From Lysobacter luteus (GTDB lineage: Bacteria; Pseudomonadota; Gammaproteobacteria; Xanthomonadales; Xanthomonadaceae), in NCBI RefSeq assembly GCF_907164845.1, contig NZ_OU015430.1, positions 2,036,001-2,100,000 of the forward strand: a DNA stretch of 64,000 bases, given 5' to 3'. Below are positions 47,751-56,314 of the stretch, one piece after another (positions within the stretch are counted from its first letter, which is position 1; every line of letters starts with the position of its first letter). The notes beneath the pieces were generated by a model. The model worked only from the letters and a program-made list of their open reading frames with translations, was not told where the DNA came from and searched no databases. Position numbers and translations under genes: made by a program.

Positions 47751-48545
47751 TCAACCCGCTCCAGGCCCGGCCAGCGCGGCCAGCAGCAGGCGCCGAAGCA
47801 CCGGTTGCAGGCGCGCCGCCCGTTCCGGCAGGTACTCGAACGTCGCCTCGTCCATGTAGCAGCGCTGGCTGGTCTCCAGCTGAACCGCCTCGACGCCCCG
47901 ATCTGGCTCGCCGTAATTGCGGGTGATGTGGCCGCCCTTGAACCGTCCATTGGCGACCCAGTCGAAGTCGTGTTGCGCGGCGAGGACCGCCTCCAGTCGC
48001 TGCTGCAGTGCCGGCGAGCAGCTCGTCCCGCCGCCGGTGCCGAGGTTGAGGTCGGGCAGGCGGCCGTCGAACAGGAACGGGAGGTCGTCACCACGGATCG
48101 AGTGGCCCTCCCACAGCACCGCCCGCCCGTGTTCCAGCCGCAGCCGGGCGAGCTCGCCCGCCAGGGCGTCGTGGTACGGGCGCCAGTAGCGTTCGACGCG
48201 ATCGCGCACTTCGGCCTCGTCGGGTTCCGCGCCGGGGAGGTAGACCGGCTCGCCGGTGAACCGCACGGTCGGGCACAGGCCGGTCGTGTTCTGCCCGGGG
48301 TACAGCGAGGTGTCGTCAGGCGGACGGTTGAGGTCGACCACGTAGCGCGAGTACCGCGGGACGAGCACGGAAGCGCCCAGTTCGCGGGCGAAGTCGTACA
48401 GGCGCGAGACGTGCCAGTCGGTGTCGGGCGCGGCACGCGCGGCCTCGGTCATGCGCGCGGCGAGTGCCTCGGGGATCACGCTGCCGTCGTGGGGCAGGCT
48501 GACCAGCAGCGGCGCAGTGCCGCGGTGGAGCGCGTAGGTATCCAT
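47751..48545 (-). CDS. hutG: N-formylglutamate amidohydrolase
   Basis: 264 residues of the FGase family. Motifs LLVSLPHDGSVIPEALAARM, DTDWHVSRLYDFA, VVDLNRPPDD and VLWEGHSI, the last containing metal-binding residues. Hydrolyses N-formylglutamate to glutamate and formate, the last step of one histidine-utilisation route. No other hut genes are near, so it may act on other N-formyl amino acids. It is divergent from the S9 peptidase end and followed upstream by a palindrome. Confidence 0.9.
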   Translation of the reverse strand: MDTYALHRGTAPLLVSLPHDGSVIPEALAARMTEAARAAPDTDWHVSRLYDFARELGASVLVPRYSRYVVDLNRPPDDTSLYPGQNTTGLCPTVRFTGEPVYLPGAEPDEAEVRDRVERYWRPYHDALAGELARLRLEHGRAVLWEGHSIRGDDLPFLFDGRLPDLNLGTGGGTSCSPALQQRLEAVLAAQHDFDWVANGRFKGGHITRNYGEPDRGVEAVQLETSQRCYMDEATFEYLPERAARLQPVLRRLLLAALAGPGAG

Positions 48546-48553
48546 CCGGCCAT

Positions 48554-48572
48554 TGTAGGAGCGGCTCCTACA
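48554..48572. repeat. Minimal REP-like palindrome
   Basis: TGTAGGAGCGGCTCCTACA: 9-base arms around one G, a stripped form of the GTAGGAGCGAC elements at 1009-1084 and 1559-1633. It lies between hutG and the gor stop and could end transcription of gor. Confidence 0.6.
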
Positions 48573-48589
48573 GGACGCTCGCGCCCGGC

Positions 48590-49933
48590 CTAGCGCATGA
48601 GCACCACTTCTTCGGCGCTGGTGGGGTGGATCGCGACGGTGTCGTGCAGGTCGTCGAGGGTGATGCCCCGCTTCAGCGCGACCGCAAAGCCCTGCAGGAT
48701 CTCGTCGGCGGCCTCGCCCAGCAGGTGTATGCCGACCACCCGGCGGTCGGGGCCGGCGCAGACCAGCTTGAACACGCTGCGCTGCGGCGAGTCGACCAGC
48801 GCATGCAGCATCGGCCGGAACGACGCGGTGGCGACATGCACGTCGTCGCCGTGCTGCTCGCGCGCCTGGTCTTCGGTCAGGCCGACCTTGCCCATGGGCG
48901 GATGGCTGAAGACGACCGTTGGGATGTCGTGCGGATCGAGCGGCCGGTCGCGGTTGCCGTAGAGGCGGTCCATCAACCGGCGGGCGGCGGCGATGGCGAC
49001 CGGCGTCAGCGGCAGGTCGGTGCTGACGTCGCCCACCGCGAAGATGCCGTCCACGTTGGTGGCGTGCCGCTCGTCCACCACGATGTGGCCGCGGCGGTCG
49101 GTCTCGACTCCGGCCGTGTCAAGGCCGATTGCGTCGGTGTTGGGGCGCCGGCCGGTGGCGAGCAGCACTTGGTCGAACACCAATTCAGATGCACCGGGGG
49201 CGATGACCTGGAATCCGTCGCCGGTCTTTTCGACGCCTTCGACGCTGCAGCTGAAATGGATGTGGATGCCGGCCTGGCGGTAGTCCTCGGCCAGCTGTGC
49301 GGTGAGTTGCGCATCGAAACTGTCGACCAGCCGCTGCCCGCGCACGAAGACACTGACCGCGCTGCCCAGCGCCTGCAGCACGCCAGCCAGTTCGACCGCG
49401 ATGTAGCCGCCACCGACCAGCGCGACCCGGGCCGGCGCTGCGGTCCAGCCGAAGAAATCGTCCGACGTACCGGCCAGCTCCGCGCCCGGCATGTCCGGCC
49501 GCACAGGGTGGCCGCCGGTGGCAATCAGTATCCGTGGCGCGCGCAGGCGGACGCCGTTGCTGCATTCGACCGTGCCTGCACCCGCGAGCCGGCCGCGCAC
49601 CGGCAGCAGGGCCACGCCGGCCTTGTCGAGCCGCTGCTGGTAGCTGGCGTGGATGTTGGTGATGTAGCGCTGGCGGTGGGCGATGAAGGTCGGCCAGTCC
49701 AGCGCGCAGTCCTGGGCGGGAAACCCGAGCCGCCCGGCGAACCCCAGCTTGCCGGCCACCTCGGCCGCCAGCCACATCGCCTTCTTGGGCACGCAGCCGG
49801 CGTTGACGCAGGTACCGCCCAGCGCTTCGGGTTCCAGCAGTGCCACCCGGGCACCGTGCTCGGCCGCGCGGAAGGCGCCGGCCAGCCCGCCGGATCCGCC
49901 ACCCACCACGATCAGGTCGAAGTCGTTGTGCAT
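48590..49933 (-). CDS. gor: Glutathione-disulfide reductase
   Basis: 447 residues (E. coli 450). NADPH-dependent reduction of oxidised glutathione. FAD site VVGGGSGGLAGAFRAA; redox pair in GGTCVNAGCVPKKAM; NADPH fold VALVGGGYIAVELAGVL; C-terminal active His in AIHPTSAEEVVLM. The ATG at 49933 is followed by the usual MHNDFDLIVVGGG; a longer frame is rejected. 54 bases separate it from the D-amino-acid dehydrogenase stop upstream. Confidence 0.96.
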   Translation of the reverse strand: MHNDFDLIVVGGGSGGLAGAFRAAEHGARVALLEPEALGGTCVNAGCVPKKAMWLAAEVAGKLGFAGRLGFPAQDCALDWPTFIAHRQRYITNIHASYQQRLDKAGVALLPVRGRLAGAGTVECSNGVRLRAPRILIATGGHPVRPDMPGAELAGTSDDFFGWTAAPARVALVGGGYIAVELAGVLQALGSAVSVFVRGQRLVDSFDAQLTAQLAEDYRQAGIHIHFSCSVEGVEKTGDGFQVIAPGASELVFDQVLLATGRRPNTDAIGLDTAGVETDRRGHIVVDERHATNVDGIFAVGDVSTDLPLTPVAIAAARRLMDRLYGNRDRPLDPHDIPTVVFSHPPMGKVGLTEDQAREQHGDDVHVATASFRPMLHALVDSPQRSVFKLVCAGPDRRVVGIHLLGEAADEILQGFAVALKRGITLDDLHDTVAIHPTSAEEVVLMR

Positions 49934-49986
49934 CGCTCGCTCCGCTGGTGATGGCCCATCGTGCCCGAAGCGGCGTGTAGGCGGCC

Positions 49987-51258
49987 TCAGGCGAAGCGGT
50001 CGGGACGGTACGGCGCGGGGTCGACGGCCGGCGCATGCCCGGTCATCAGGTCCGCGACCAGCTGGCCGGTGCCGGTGCTCATCCCCACGCCCATCATCCC
50101 GTGGCCGGTCGCCAGCCAAAGGCGATCGTGGCCGGGGGCACGGCCGATGATCGGGATGTCGTCGCAACTCATCGGCCGCCAGCCGTACCAGCGCTCCCGG
50201 ACCTCGGGGCCGACCGGTTGGTGCAGGTACTCGGCCGCGCCGCGCTCGAGCGCACCGAGCCGGCGCTCGTTGAGGCTGACGTCGAAGCCGGAGAACTCCA
50301 TCGTGCTGCCGAGCCGGAACCCGCCGTAACCCCGGCTGTCGTCCCAGGTGGTGACGCAGACCGAGCGCTCGCGCAGGATCAGCGGGCGACGCGGTACCAG
50401 CGACGGCAGTGAATAGGTGACCGAGTAGCCCTTGCCCGGCTGCATCACCGAACGCAGCCATGGCAGCCCGACCGCGCCCGCCAGCCGGGGCGACCACGCG
50501 CCCAGCGCCAGCACCACCTGGTCGGCCTGCACCACCTCGCCGGCTACCCGCAGTGTCACCCCATCGCGGTTACTCGCCAGCGAGTCCAAGGCGGCATGCT
50601 CGACCACCACCCCGCCGCGCTCGCGCACGGTCCGGGCCAGCTCGGTGACGTAGCGGTCGGGACGCAACACGGCATCCCCGGAGAACCGGATCGCGCCGGC
50701 GACACCGGGCTTGACCGCCGGTTCCATCGCCTCGAAACGGGCACCGTCGATCACCTCGACCGCGATGCCCAGTTCGCGCAGCAGCGGGATCTCGCGCTGG
50801 TCTTCCTCGAACTTGCGGTCACTGCGGAACACGTAGTCCTCGCCCGACTCGCTGAAGCCGCAGTCCAGCCCGTAGCGCGCGATCCAGTCCTGCAGCCGCA
50901 GCCGCGAATCGTTGAGCAGTTGTGACTTGGCACGCGCGCTGCTTTCCCAGTCGCGCAGGTTGCAACGACCGGCAAAACGCCACATCCAGCGCCACAGCAC
51001 CGGGTCGAGCCGCGGCCGGACGTACAGCGGAGCGTCGGGCGTCAGCATCATCCGCAGCGCGGTGGCGACCATGCCCGGCGCTGCCAGCGGCGGTGCGTGG
51101 CTGGGCGTGATGGTGCCGCAGTTGCCATGTGAACTGCCGCCGCCGACCCGGCCTGCGTCGATCACCGTGACCCGCCGGCCGGCCTCGATCAGGGCCAGCG
51201 CCGAGGCGAGCCCGACCACACCGGCCCCCACCACCACCACGTCTTCGCGTCGATCCAT
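49987..51258 (-). CDS. D-amino-acid dehydrogenase-type FAD oxidoreductase
   Basis: 423 residues of the DadA/DAO family. FAD-binding VVVGAGVVGLASALALIEAG and GGGSSHGNCGTITPSHAPPL at the N-terminus; C-terminal GWRPMSCDDIPIIGRAPGHD and ATGHGMMGVGMSTGTG. Probably oxidises D-amino acids at the membrane. No alanine racemase gene is beside it, so dadA proper is uncertain; hydroxyproline or other D-amino acids are possible substrates. Confidence 0.9.
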   Translation of the reverse strand: MDRREDVVVVGAGVVGLASALALIEAGRRVTVIDAGRVGGGSSHGNCGTITPSHAPPLAAPGMVATALRMMLTPDAPLYVRPRLDPVLWRWMWRFAGRCNLRDWESSARAKSQLLNDSRLRLQDWIARYGLDCGFSESGEDYVFRSDRKFEEDQREIPLLRELGIAVEVIDGARFEAMEPAVKPGVAGAIRFSGDAVLRPDRYVTELARTVRERGGVVVEHAALDSLASNRDGVTLRVAGEVVQADQVVLALGAWSPRLAGAVGLPWLRSVMQPGKGYSVTYSLPSLVPRRPLILRERSVCVTTWDDSRGYGGFRLGSTMEFSGFDVSLNERRLGALERGAAEYLHQPVGPEVRERWYGWRPMSCDDIPIIGRAPGHDRLWLATGHGMMGVGMSTGTGQLVADLMTGHAPAVDPAPYRPDRFA

Positions 51259-51328
51259 GGCGGCGAGTTTAAGCGGCGGCGAGCAGCCGGTGTCAGGCAG
51301 GCGATCCCCGCCCGACCGACCCAGGGAC

Positions 51329-52585
51329 TCAGGCAGCCACGGGCGGCACCGGGCCCGACGCGCGCCGCATCGGCGGCCACTGGAGGTAGGTGAAGGCGCG
51401 CCACAGCCACTCCATCGGACCGTAGCGGAACCGCGACAGCCACCAGCGGCTGAGCGCCACCTGCAGCGCGAACACCACCACCACGCCCAGCACCTGCCAG
51501 GCGCGCGACACCCCGCCCCACAGGCCCAGCCCGTAGCCGTAGAACAGCAGCGTGCCGATCACCGACTGCGCGAGGTAATTGGTCAGCGCCATGCGTCCGG
51601 CCGGTGCGACCGCCCGCAGCCAGGCAGCGCCGCGCTGCAGGGCCAGCACCACGATGCCGACGAAGGCCAAGGCCATCAGCGGGGACCCGGCCATGTGCAA
51701 CGTCATCGCCATCATGGCGTCGGGATCGGCGCCGGCGACCATGTTGGGGTTCGGGTTAATGGCCACGCTCGCCAGCGTCAGCGCAAGGCCAGCCAGCCCG
51801 CCAAGCCATGCGAGCCGGACGAACATGCGCCGATGGGCCGCCGGCTCCGACATGGCCCCGCTGCGGACCAGCCACGCGCCTATCAGGAACATCCCCAGCA
51901 CCAGCGGCACGAGGAAGAAGTTGTCGCCCAGCGACTCCATGAACCACTGAAGCCTTACCGCGTTCGCCTCGGCGTAGCTGCCCGAAGAATAGGCGGCGAT
52001 CTCGGCGTCCCGCAGCGAGGCCATGGTCTCGGCCATCGCCGCGGCGTCCGGGTCGGAGGCGGCATCGCCCATCGCCATCATCGCGGCCGAACCGAGCAGC
52101 ATCAGGGCCAGCAGCACGCCCCAGATCCATGCGCCCCACTTCCACAGCTGTGTCGTCGCCGTATTGCGGAACAGCGCCATGAGCAGCAGCGCGGTCACCG
52201 CGTAGGACACCAGGATGTCGCCCGACCAGACCAGCAACGCGTGGACCAGGCCGATCAGCAGCAGCCCGAACGTGCGCCGCAGGTACATCGGCACGAACCC
52301 GCGGCCGGCCGCCGCGGCACGGCCGAGCATCACCGCGAACCCCATGCCGAACAGCAGCGAGAACAGCGTCCAGAACTTGCCGCGCACGAACACGTAGACG
52401 AACGCGTCGGCCAGCCAGTCCAGTCCACGCGCGTCCGGCGCGATGCCAGAGGCCATGTCGGCCAGCGGCGCAGTGAAGTACTCGACGTTCATCAGGGCGA
52501 TGCCCAGCAGCGCCAGGCCGCGCAGCACGTCGAGGTTGTCGATCCGCTCCGATGCCGATACCGGCGTCAGGGTCGTGGTGGTCAT
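51329..52585 (-). CDS. DUF418 family membrane protein
   Basis: 418 residues with about 9-10 membrane segments. N-terminal RIDNLDVLRGLALLGIALMN is the DUF418 opening (shared with acyltransferase-like proteins). The C-terminal DUF418 block GRMALTNYLAQSVIG and GPMEWLWRAFTYLQ is present. Function unknown; may be a transporter or acyltransferase. The ATG follows GGAGG by about 7 bases. It is separate from the neighbouring genes. Confidence 0.9.
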   Translation of the reverse strand: MTTTTLTPVSASERIDNLDVLRGLALLGIALMNVEYFTAPLADMASGIAPDARGLDWLADAFVYVFVRGKFWTLFSLLFGMGFAVMLGRAAAAGRGFVPMYLRRTFGLLLIGLVHALLVWSGDILVSYAVTALLLMALFRNTATTQLWKWGAWIWGVLLALMLLGSAAMMAMGDAASDPDAAAMAETMASLRDAEIAAYSSGSYAEANAVRLQWFMESLGDNFFLVPLVLGMFLIGAWLVRSGAMSEPAAHRRMFVRLAWLGGLAGLALTLASVAINPNPNMVAGADPDAMMAMTLHMAGSPLMALAFVGIVVLALQRGAAWLRAVAPAGRMALTNYLAQSVIGTLLFYGYGLGLWGGVSRAWQVLGVVVVFALQVALSRWWLSRFRYGPMEWLWRAFTYLQWPPMRRASGPVPPVAA

Positions 52586-52673
52586 GCGCAGCCTCCCCAG
52601 GCATTGAAGCGCCGATCATGCCAGCCGCGCAGGCGTCGGCAACCGCCACACGTCATGCCGGCCCCAGAACGAA

Positions 52674-52697
52674 GTCGGCCCGCAAAGGCGGGCCGAC
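52674..52697 (-). terminator. Hairpin behind the SlyD-like gene
   Basis: GTCGGCCCGC, loop of 4, GCGGGCCGAC: perfect 10-base stem 26 bases after the stop; on the minus strand it is followed by TTCGTTCT, a modest T-run. Confidence 0.7.
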
Positions 52698-52723
52698 GGG
52701 GTCTGCGATGACGACCGCTGCGG

Positions 52724-53203
52724 TCAGTGCTGGTGACCGCCCTCGCCGTGCACGTGGCCGTGCTGGATCTCTTCCTCGCTTGCCTCGCGCACCTCTACGA
52801 TCTCGATCTCGAAGCTCAGGTCCTTGCCGGCCATCGGGTGGTTGAGGTCGACGTCGACCACGCTCATGCCGACCTTCTGGACGGTCACCGCGCGCGGGCC
52901 GAAGTTGGTCGGCAGCACGGCCTGCATGCCGGGGACCAACTTGACGTCCTTGAAGTACTTCTTCGGGACGCGCTGGGTCAGGTTGGGCTGGATCTCGCCG
53001 TAGGCCTCGGCTGCCTTCACCTCGGCGGTGAACTTGTCGCCGGCCTCGCGGCCGTCCATCGCCTTCTCCAGCCCCGGGATGATGTTGCCGTGGCCGACCA
53101 GGATCGCCAGCGGGCCGCGGCCCTCGGAGGATTCGAGCGACTCGCCACCCTGCTCGGCGACGGAATAGTGGAAGAGGACGACGCGGTCTTTCTCGATTTT
53201 CAT
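52724..53203 (-). CDS. slyD: FKBP-type peptidyl-prolyl isomerase, SlyD-like
   Basis: 159 residues. FKBP fold with the insert-in-flap chaperone domain (about 70-125), the SlyD arrangement: VVLFHYSVAEQGGESLESSE, GHGNIIPGLEKAMDG, then NHPMAGKDLSFEIEIVEVR. The C-terminus EEEIQHGHVHGEGGHQH is His-rich, as in SlyD proteins that bind nickel. Cytoplasmic folding helper, possibly metallochaperone. It is divergent from the first NlpC/P60 gene. Confidence 0.9.
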   Translation of the reverse strand: MKIEKDRVVLFHYSVAEQGGESLESSEGRGPLAILVGHGNIIPGLEKAMDGREAGDKFTAEVKAAEAYGEIQPNLTQRVPKKYFKDVKLVPGMQAVLPTNFGPRAVTVQKVGMSVVDVDLNHPMAGKDLSFEIEIVEVREASEEEIQHGHVHGEGGHQH

Positions 53204-53316
53204 GCGGTTACTCGGTGGAGGCCGGACGGAGGACCGTCGCGTGGCGCGGGCAGCACCACCGGTCGGTGGCGGCGAAGGGGGTTGCCGTCGCGCCCCGGGA
53301 CAGCCAAGCTGTCGGC

Positions 53317-53913
53317 GTGACGAAGGCCGCGCATTATCCCGGCATCAACGCCCACGCGCCAGCACGCCCGGTGCAGGCCGCCGCGTCCCCGACCCTCCGA
53401 CCCTTGGCCGCGCTGTGCTGCAGCCTGCTGTTGTGCGCAGGTCTGGCCGGCTGCGGAAGCGGAAGCGGAAGCGAAGTGGCGCGCTCGCAGCCTCCGCCGC
53501 CCGGTCGCGACTGGGCCACGCGGGCGCCGAGTGATCCCGCCGCCGCCAATGCGGTGCTGATGCGGGCGATCAGCCTGGTCGGCACGCCCTATCTCTATGG
53601 CGGCAACACCCCGCAGTCCGGGTTCGACTGCAGCGGGCTGGTCAACTATGTCTACAGCGACATGCTCGACCTGCGCCTGCCGCGCAGCTCGGGCGCCCTG
53701 GCGGGCTACCAAGGGCCGCGGATCGCCCCGGACCAGCTGTCCCCGGCCGACCTCGTGTTCTTCGGCAGCGGCGGCCGGGTCACCCACGTCGGCATCTATG
53801 TCGGCGACGGCCGTTTCGTGCATGCCCCCAGCAGTGGCGGGACGGTCCGGCTCGACCACCTGAACGGGCATTACTGGCGGGACCACTACAGCGGTGCGAA
53901 GCGCGTCCTCTGA
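53317..53913 (+). CDS. NlpC/P60 family lipoprotein, cell-wall hydrolase
   Basis: 198 residues from a GTG at 53317. A 29-residue region leads into a lipoprotein signal with lipobox LAGC. The NlpC/P60 domain (about 80-198) has the catalytic Cys in GFDCSGLVNYV, His in VTHVGIYVGDG and a third polar residue in FVHAPSSGG. The family cuts peptide stems of peptidoglycan (gamma-D-Glu-mDAP). No ribosome site is strong; another GTG 18 codons in is possible. Tandem with a second NlpC/P60 gene 118 bases downstream. Confidence 0.85.
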   Translation: MTKAAHYPGINAHAPARPVQAAASPTLRPLAALCCSLLLCAGLAGCGSGSGSEVARSQPPPPGRDWATRAPSDPAAANAVLMRAISLVGTPYLYGGNTPQSGFDCSGLVNYVYSDMLDLRLPRSSGALAGYQGPRIAPDQLSPADLVFFGSGGRVTHVGIYVGDGRFVHAPSSGGTVRLDHLNGHYWRDHYSGAKRVL

Positions 53914-53951
53914 ACGCACCTGCCGAAGTGGAATGAACGCCGCATACTCCT

Positions 53952-53965
53952 AACGGAAAATTAAC
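53952..53965 (+). promoter_or_regulatory. AT-rich element upstream of the second NlpC/P60 gene
   Basis: AACGGAAAATTAAC in otherwise G+C-rich DNA, 67 bases before the start of the gene. It differs at one position from AACGGGAAATTAAC at 43628-43641. Possibly part of a promoter or a binding site; no factor can be named. Confidence 0.35.
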
Positions 53966-54031
53966 TCTATTTGAACCTCTTGGCCGGATTCCGCGGGCAT
54001 GATGCCCGCGTGATGACTTCGTGATCCCCAA

Positions 54032-54691
54032 GTGACGACCAAGACCCCAGGCCAAGGCCGCCCGAATACCTCCGCCGCCCGCACCCCGCGTGCCGCAACC
54101 CGCCTCCTTCTTTCGATCCTGCTGGCCGCCGCCCCGGCGCTGCCGGCCTTCGCGCAACAGGCCACTCCGGCGACGGCGGCCAACGCCCCGGCGCTGATGC
54201 CCGACGCGATGACCCTGCCCGACCGCGCGCTCATGCTCGCCAGCGACATCAACACACTGCTGGTGTCGGGCAAGACCGCCGCCGTGGCGGCCGACTACCA
54301 GCCCACCGACGGCAAGGTGAAGAACGTCCTGCAGCGGGCACTCGCCCTGCTCGGCACGCCCTACCGCTGGGGCGGGACCTCGCCGGACAAGGGGTTCGAT
54401 TGCAGCGGGCTGGTCAGCTACGTGTTTCGCAACGCCCTGGGCGTCGAGCTCCCGCGCGTGTCGCGCGACCAGGCCCGGACCGGTGAGCTGATCGCCGACA
54501 AGTCCGAGCTGGCCGAGGGCGATCTGGTGTTCTTCGGCAAGCGTGGCCGCGTCGACCACGTCGGCATCTACGTCGGCGAAGGCCGCTTCGTGCACGCACC
54601 CAGTACCGGCAAAGACGTGATGGTGTCCAGCCTGGAGACCGGTTACTGGAGCGGCAAGTACATGCAGGCCCGGCGCGTGGCCGGGATCTGA
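54032..54691 (+). CDS. NlpC/P60 family secreted endopeptidase
   Basis: 219 residues. A twin-Arg-free signal (about 18-41, PALPAFA cleavage) exports the protein; there is no lipobox, unlike its upstream paralogue. NlpC/P60 domain with Cys in GFDCSGLVSYVF, His in VDHVGIYVGEG, and FVHAPSTGKD. GTG start at 54032. The pair probably arose by duplication (shared GTPYLYGG/GTPYRWGG opening) and then diverged in anchoring: one lipid-anchored, one soluble in the periplasm. Confidence 0.9.
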   Translation: MTTKTPGQGRPNTSAARTPRAATRLLLSILLAAAPALPAFAQQATPATAANAPALMPDAMTLPDRALMLASDINTLLVSGKTAAVAADYQPTDGKVKNVLQRALALLGTPYRWGGTSPDKGFDCSGLVSYVFRNALGVELPRVSRDQARTGELIADKSELAEGDLVFFGKRGRVDHVGIYVGEGRFVHAPSTGKDVMVSSLETGYWSGKYMQARRVAGI

Positions 54692-54715
54692 CGCAAGCCT
54701 TCCCGTGGTCCTGCC

Positions 54716-54737
54716 GAAGCCGCCTCCGGGCGGCTTC
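54716..54737. terminator. Bidirectional hairpin between NlpC/P60 and thioesterase genes
   Basis: GAAGCCGCC, loop TCCG, GGCGGCTTC: perfect 9-base stem between convergent genes; T-rich sequence GTCGTTTCC follows on the plus strand. Confidence 0.75.
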
Positions 54738-54748
54738 GTCGTTTCCGG

Positions 54749-55240
54749 CTACAGCTCGCCGGCCAGGCGGTAGCGTTCGACGGTCTGCTCGATGCCCTTG
54801 CTCAGCTCCATCACCTGCAGTGCGTAGTCGGCGAGGTGGCGGTCGTCGTCGCTGACCGGTGTCCACGCCGGGACCGGAGTGGGCTTGCCTTCGACCCCGT
54901 CGAGGGCGACGAACACGATTACGCAGTGGGTGCACAGCCGCGGCTCGCCCCCCATCGGATCGCGGGCGCTGACCTCGACCGCGAAGTGCATGCTGCTGGT
55001 GCCGGTGTGGACCAGCTTGGTCCGCACCGTGACCAGGTCGCTGATGCGTATCGGCGACACGAAGCGGATGCCGCCGACCGCGACGGTAACGCTGTAGGTA
55101 CCGCTCCAGCCGACCGCGGCGGCGTAGCCGGCCTGGTCGATCCACTTCATCACCACCCCGCCGTGCACCTTGCCGCCGTAGTTGACGTCGGTGGGCTCGG
55201 CCAGGAAGCGCATGGTCAGTTCGCGCTGGCTGCCGCTCAC
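54749..55240 (-). CDS. Acyl-CoA thioesterase (hotdog fold)
   Basis: 163 residues. The hotdog helix motif VNYGGKVHGGVVMKWIDQAG with the usual Asp, and a YciA/Acot-type core (RISDLVTVRTKLVHTGTSSM, CTHCVIVFVALDG). Hydrolyses acyl-CoA thioesters. GTG start at 55240 with GGAGG exactly 7 bases upstream, a strong case against the long upstream frame. It diverges from the beta-lactamase gene 192 bases away. Confidence 0.9.
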   Translation of the reverse strand: MSGSQRELTMRFLAEPTDVNYGGKVHGGVVMKWIDQAGYAAAVGWSGTYSVTVAVGGIRFVSPIRISDLVTVRTKLVHTGTSSMHFAVEVSARDPMGGEPRLCTHCVIVFVALDGVEGKPTPVPAWTPVSDDDRHLADYALQVMELSKGIEQTVERYRLAGEL

Positions 55241-55432
55241 GTGCGGGCCTCCGGCGCGATGCGCCAGACAGGCGGGCTGGGGGCGGCGGCGGTGCAACGG
55301 CTCATCGGCGACTCCTGCGAGGGACGGCCGATTATGCGCAGCATCCGGTGCAGGCGGGTTGACGGTTCGCCGGTGGCGACGCCCGCGGCGATCACCCACA
55401 CTTGCGCGCCCGATCCACGCCAGGGTGCCCCG

Positions 55433-56314
55433 ATGGTTTCCTCCCGCCTGCCGACCCTCGCCTGCGCGTTGCTGTGGGCCGCCTCCTCCACCACCATCGC
55501 CGCCGAGGCGGTGTTGCCGGTGGCGCACGGCTACCAGACCCGCGAGGCCTGGCGCGAGCCGGTGGCACCGTTCCGGATCGCCGACAACACCTGGTACATC
55601 GGCACGCGCGGGCTGACCGCGCTGCTGGTGAAGACCGACGAGGGCGCGGTCCTGCTCGACGGCGGCGTGGCATCGGCCGCGGACATGCTGCTGGAGCACA
55701 TGGCGTCGGTGGGCGTCGAACCCCGCGACCTGACCTACATCCTCCACAGCCACGCGCACGGCGACCACGCCGGCCCGCTCGCGGCGGTCAAGCGCGCCAC
55801 CGGTGCCATGCTTGCCAGCAACGCAGAATCGGCCGTGCTGCTGGCGCGCGGTGGCAGCGACGACATCCATTACGCCGACGCCATCCTGTTCCCCCCGGTG
55901 CAGGCCGACCGCCTACTGCAGGACGGGGAGACCATCACACTGGGCGGCATGGCTTTCACCGTCCATTTCACGCCCGCCCACACCCCCGGGTCGATGAGCT
56001 GGAGCTGGACCGACACCCGTGACGGACAGCCGGTGCGCATCGCATACGCCGACAGCGTCAGCGCGCCCGATTACCGGTTGCTCGACAACCCGCGCTACCC
56101 GCGCATCGTGGAGGACTACCGCGCCGGATTTGCCGCCATCCGCGCACTGCCCTGCGATCTGCTGATCGCCCCGCACCCCGACAGCGTCGGCTGGGCGCCG
56201 GGCGCCGCCGCAGATCGCCATCCGGCACCGGTCGGCTGCCAGGCCTACGCCGACAACGCCGAGCGCCGGCTGGACGAACAGCTGGCCACGCAGCGCCGGG
56301 AGGCAGGCAACTGA
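55433..56314 (+). CDS. Subclass B3 metallo-beta-lactamase (L1-like)
   Basis: 293 residues. Signal peptide (about 1-24) to the periplasm. Zinc ligands: H107-x-H109-x-D111-H112 (HSHAHGDHAG), H183 (AHTPGSMSWSW) and H248 (IAPHPD). S208 in YADSVSAP replaces the Cys of B1 enzymes, the B3 hallmark. L1 of Stenotrophomonas has the same arrangement (YADSLSAP). Hydrolysis of carbapenems and penicillins is predicted, not shown. Start ATG 55433 gives the family length; a longer frame through the divergent promoter is excluded. Stop and NUDIX start overlap by 1 base (TGATG). Confidence 0.94.
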   Translation: MVSSRLPTLACALLWAASSTTIAAEAVLPVAHGYQTREAWREPVAPFRIADNTWYIGTRGLTALLVKTDEGAVLLDGGVASAADMLLEHMASVGVEPRDLTYILHSHAHGDHAGPLAAVKRATGAMLASNAESAVLLARGGSDDIHYADAILFPPVQADRLLQDGETITLGGMAFTVHFTPAHTPGSMSWSWTDTRDGQPVRIAYADSVSAPDYRLLDNPRYPRIVEDYRAGFAAIRALPCDLLIAPHPDSVGWAPGAAADRHPAPVGCQAYADNAERRLDEQLATQRREAGN

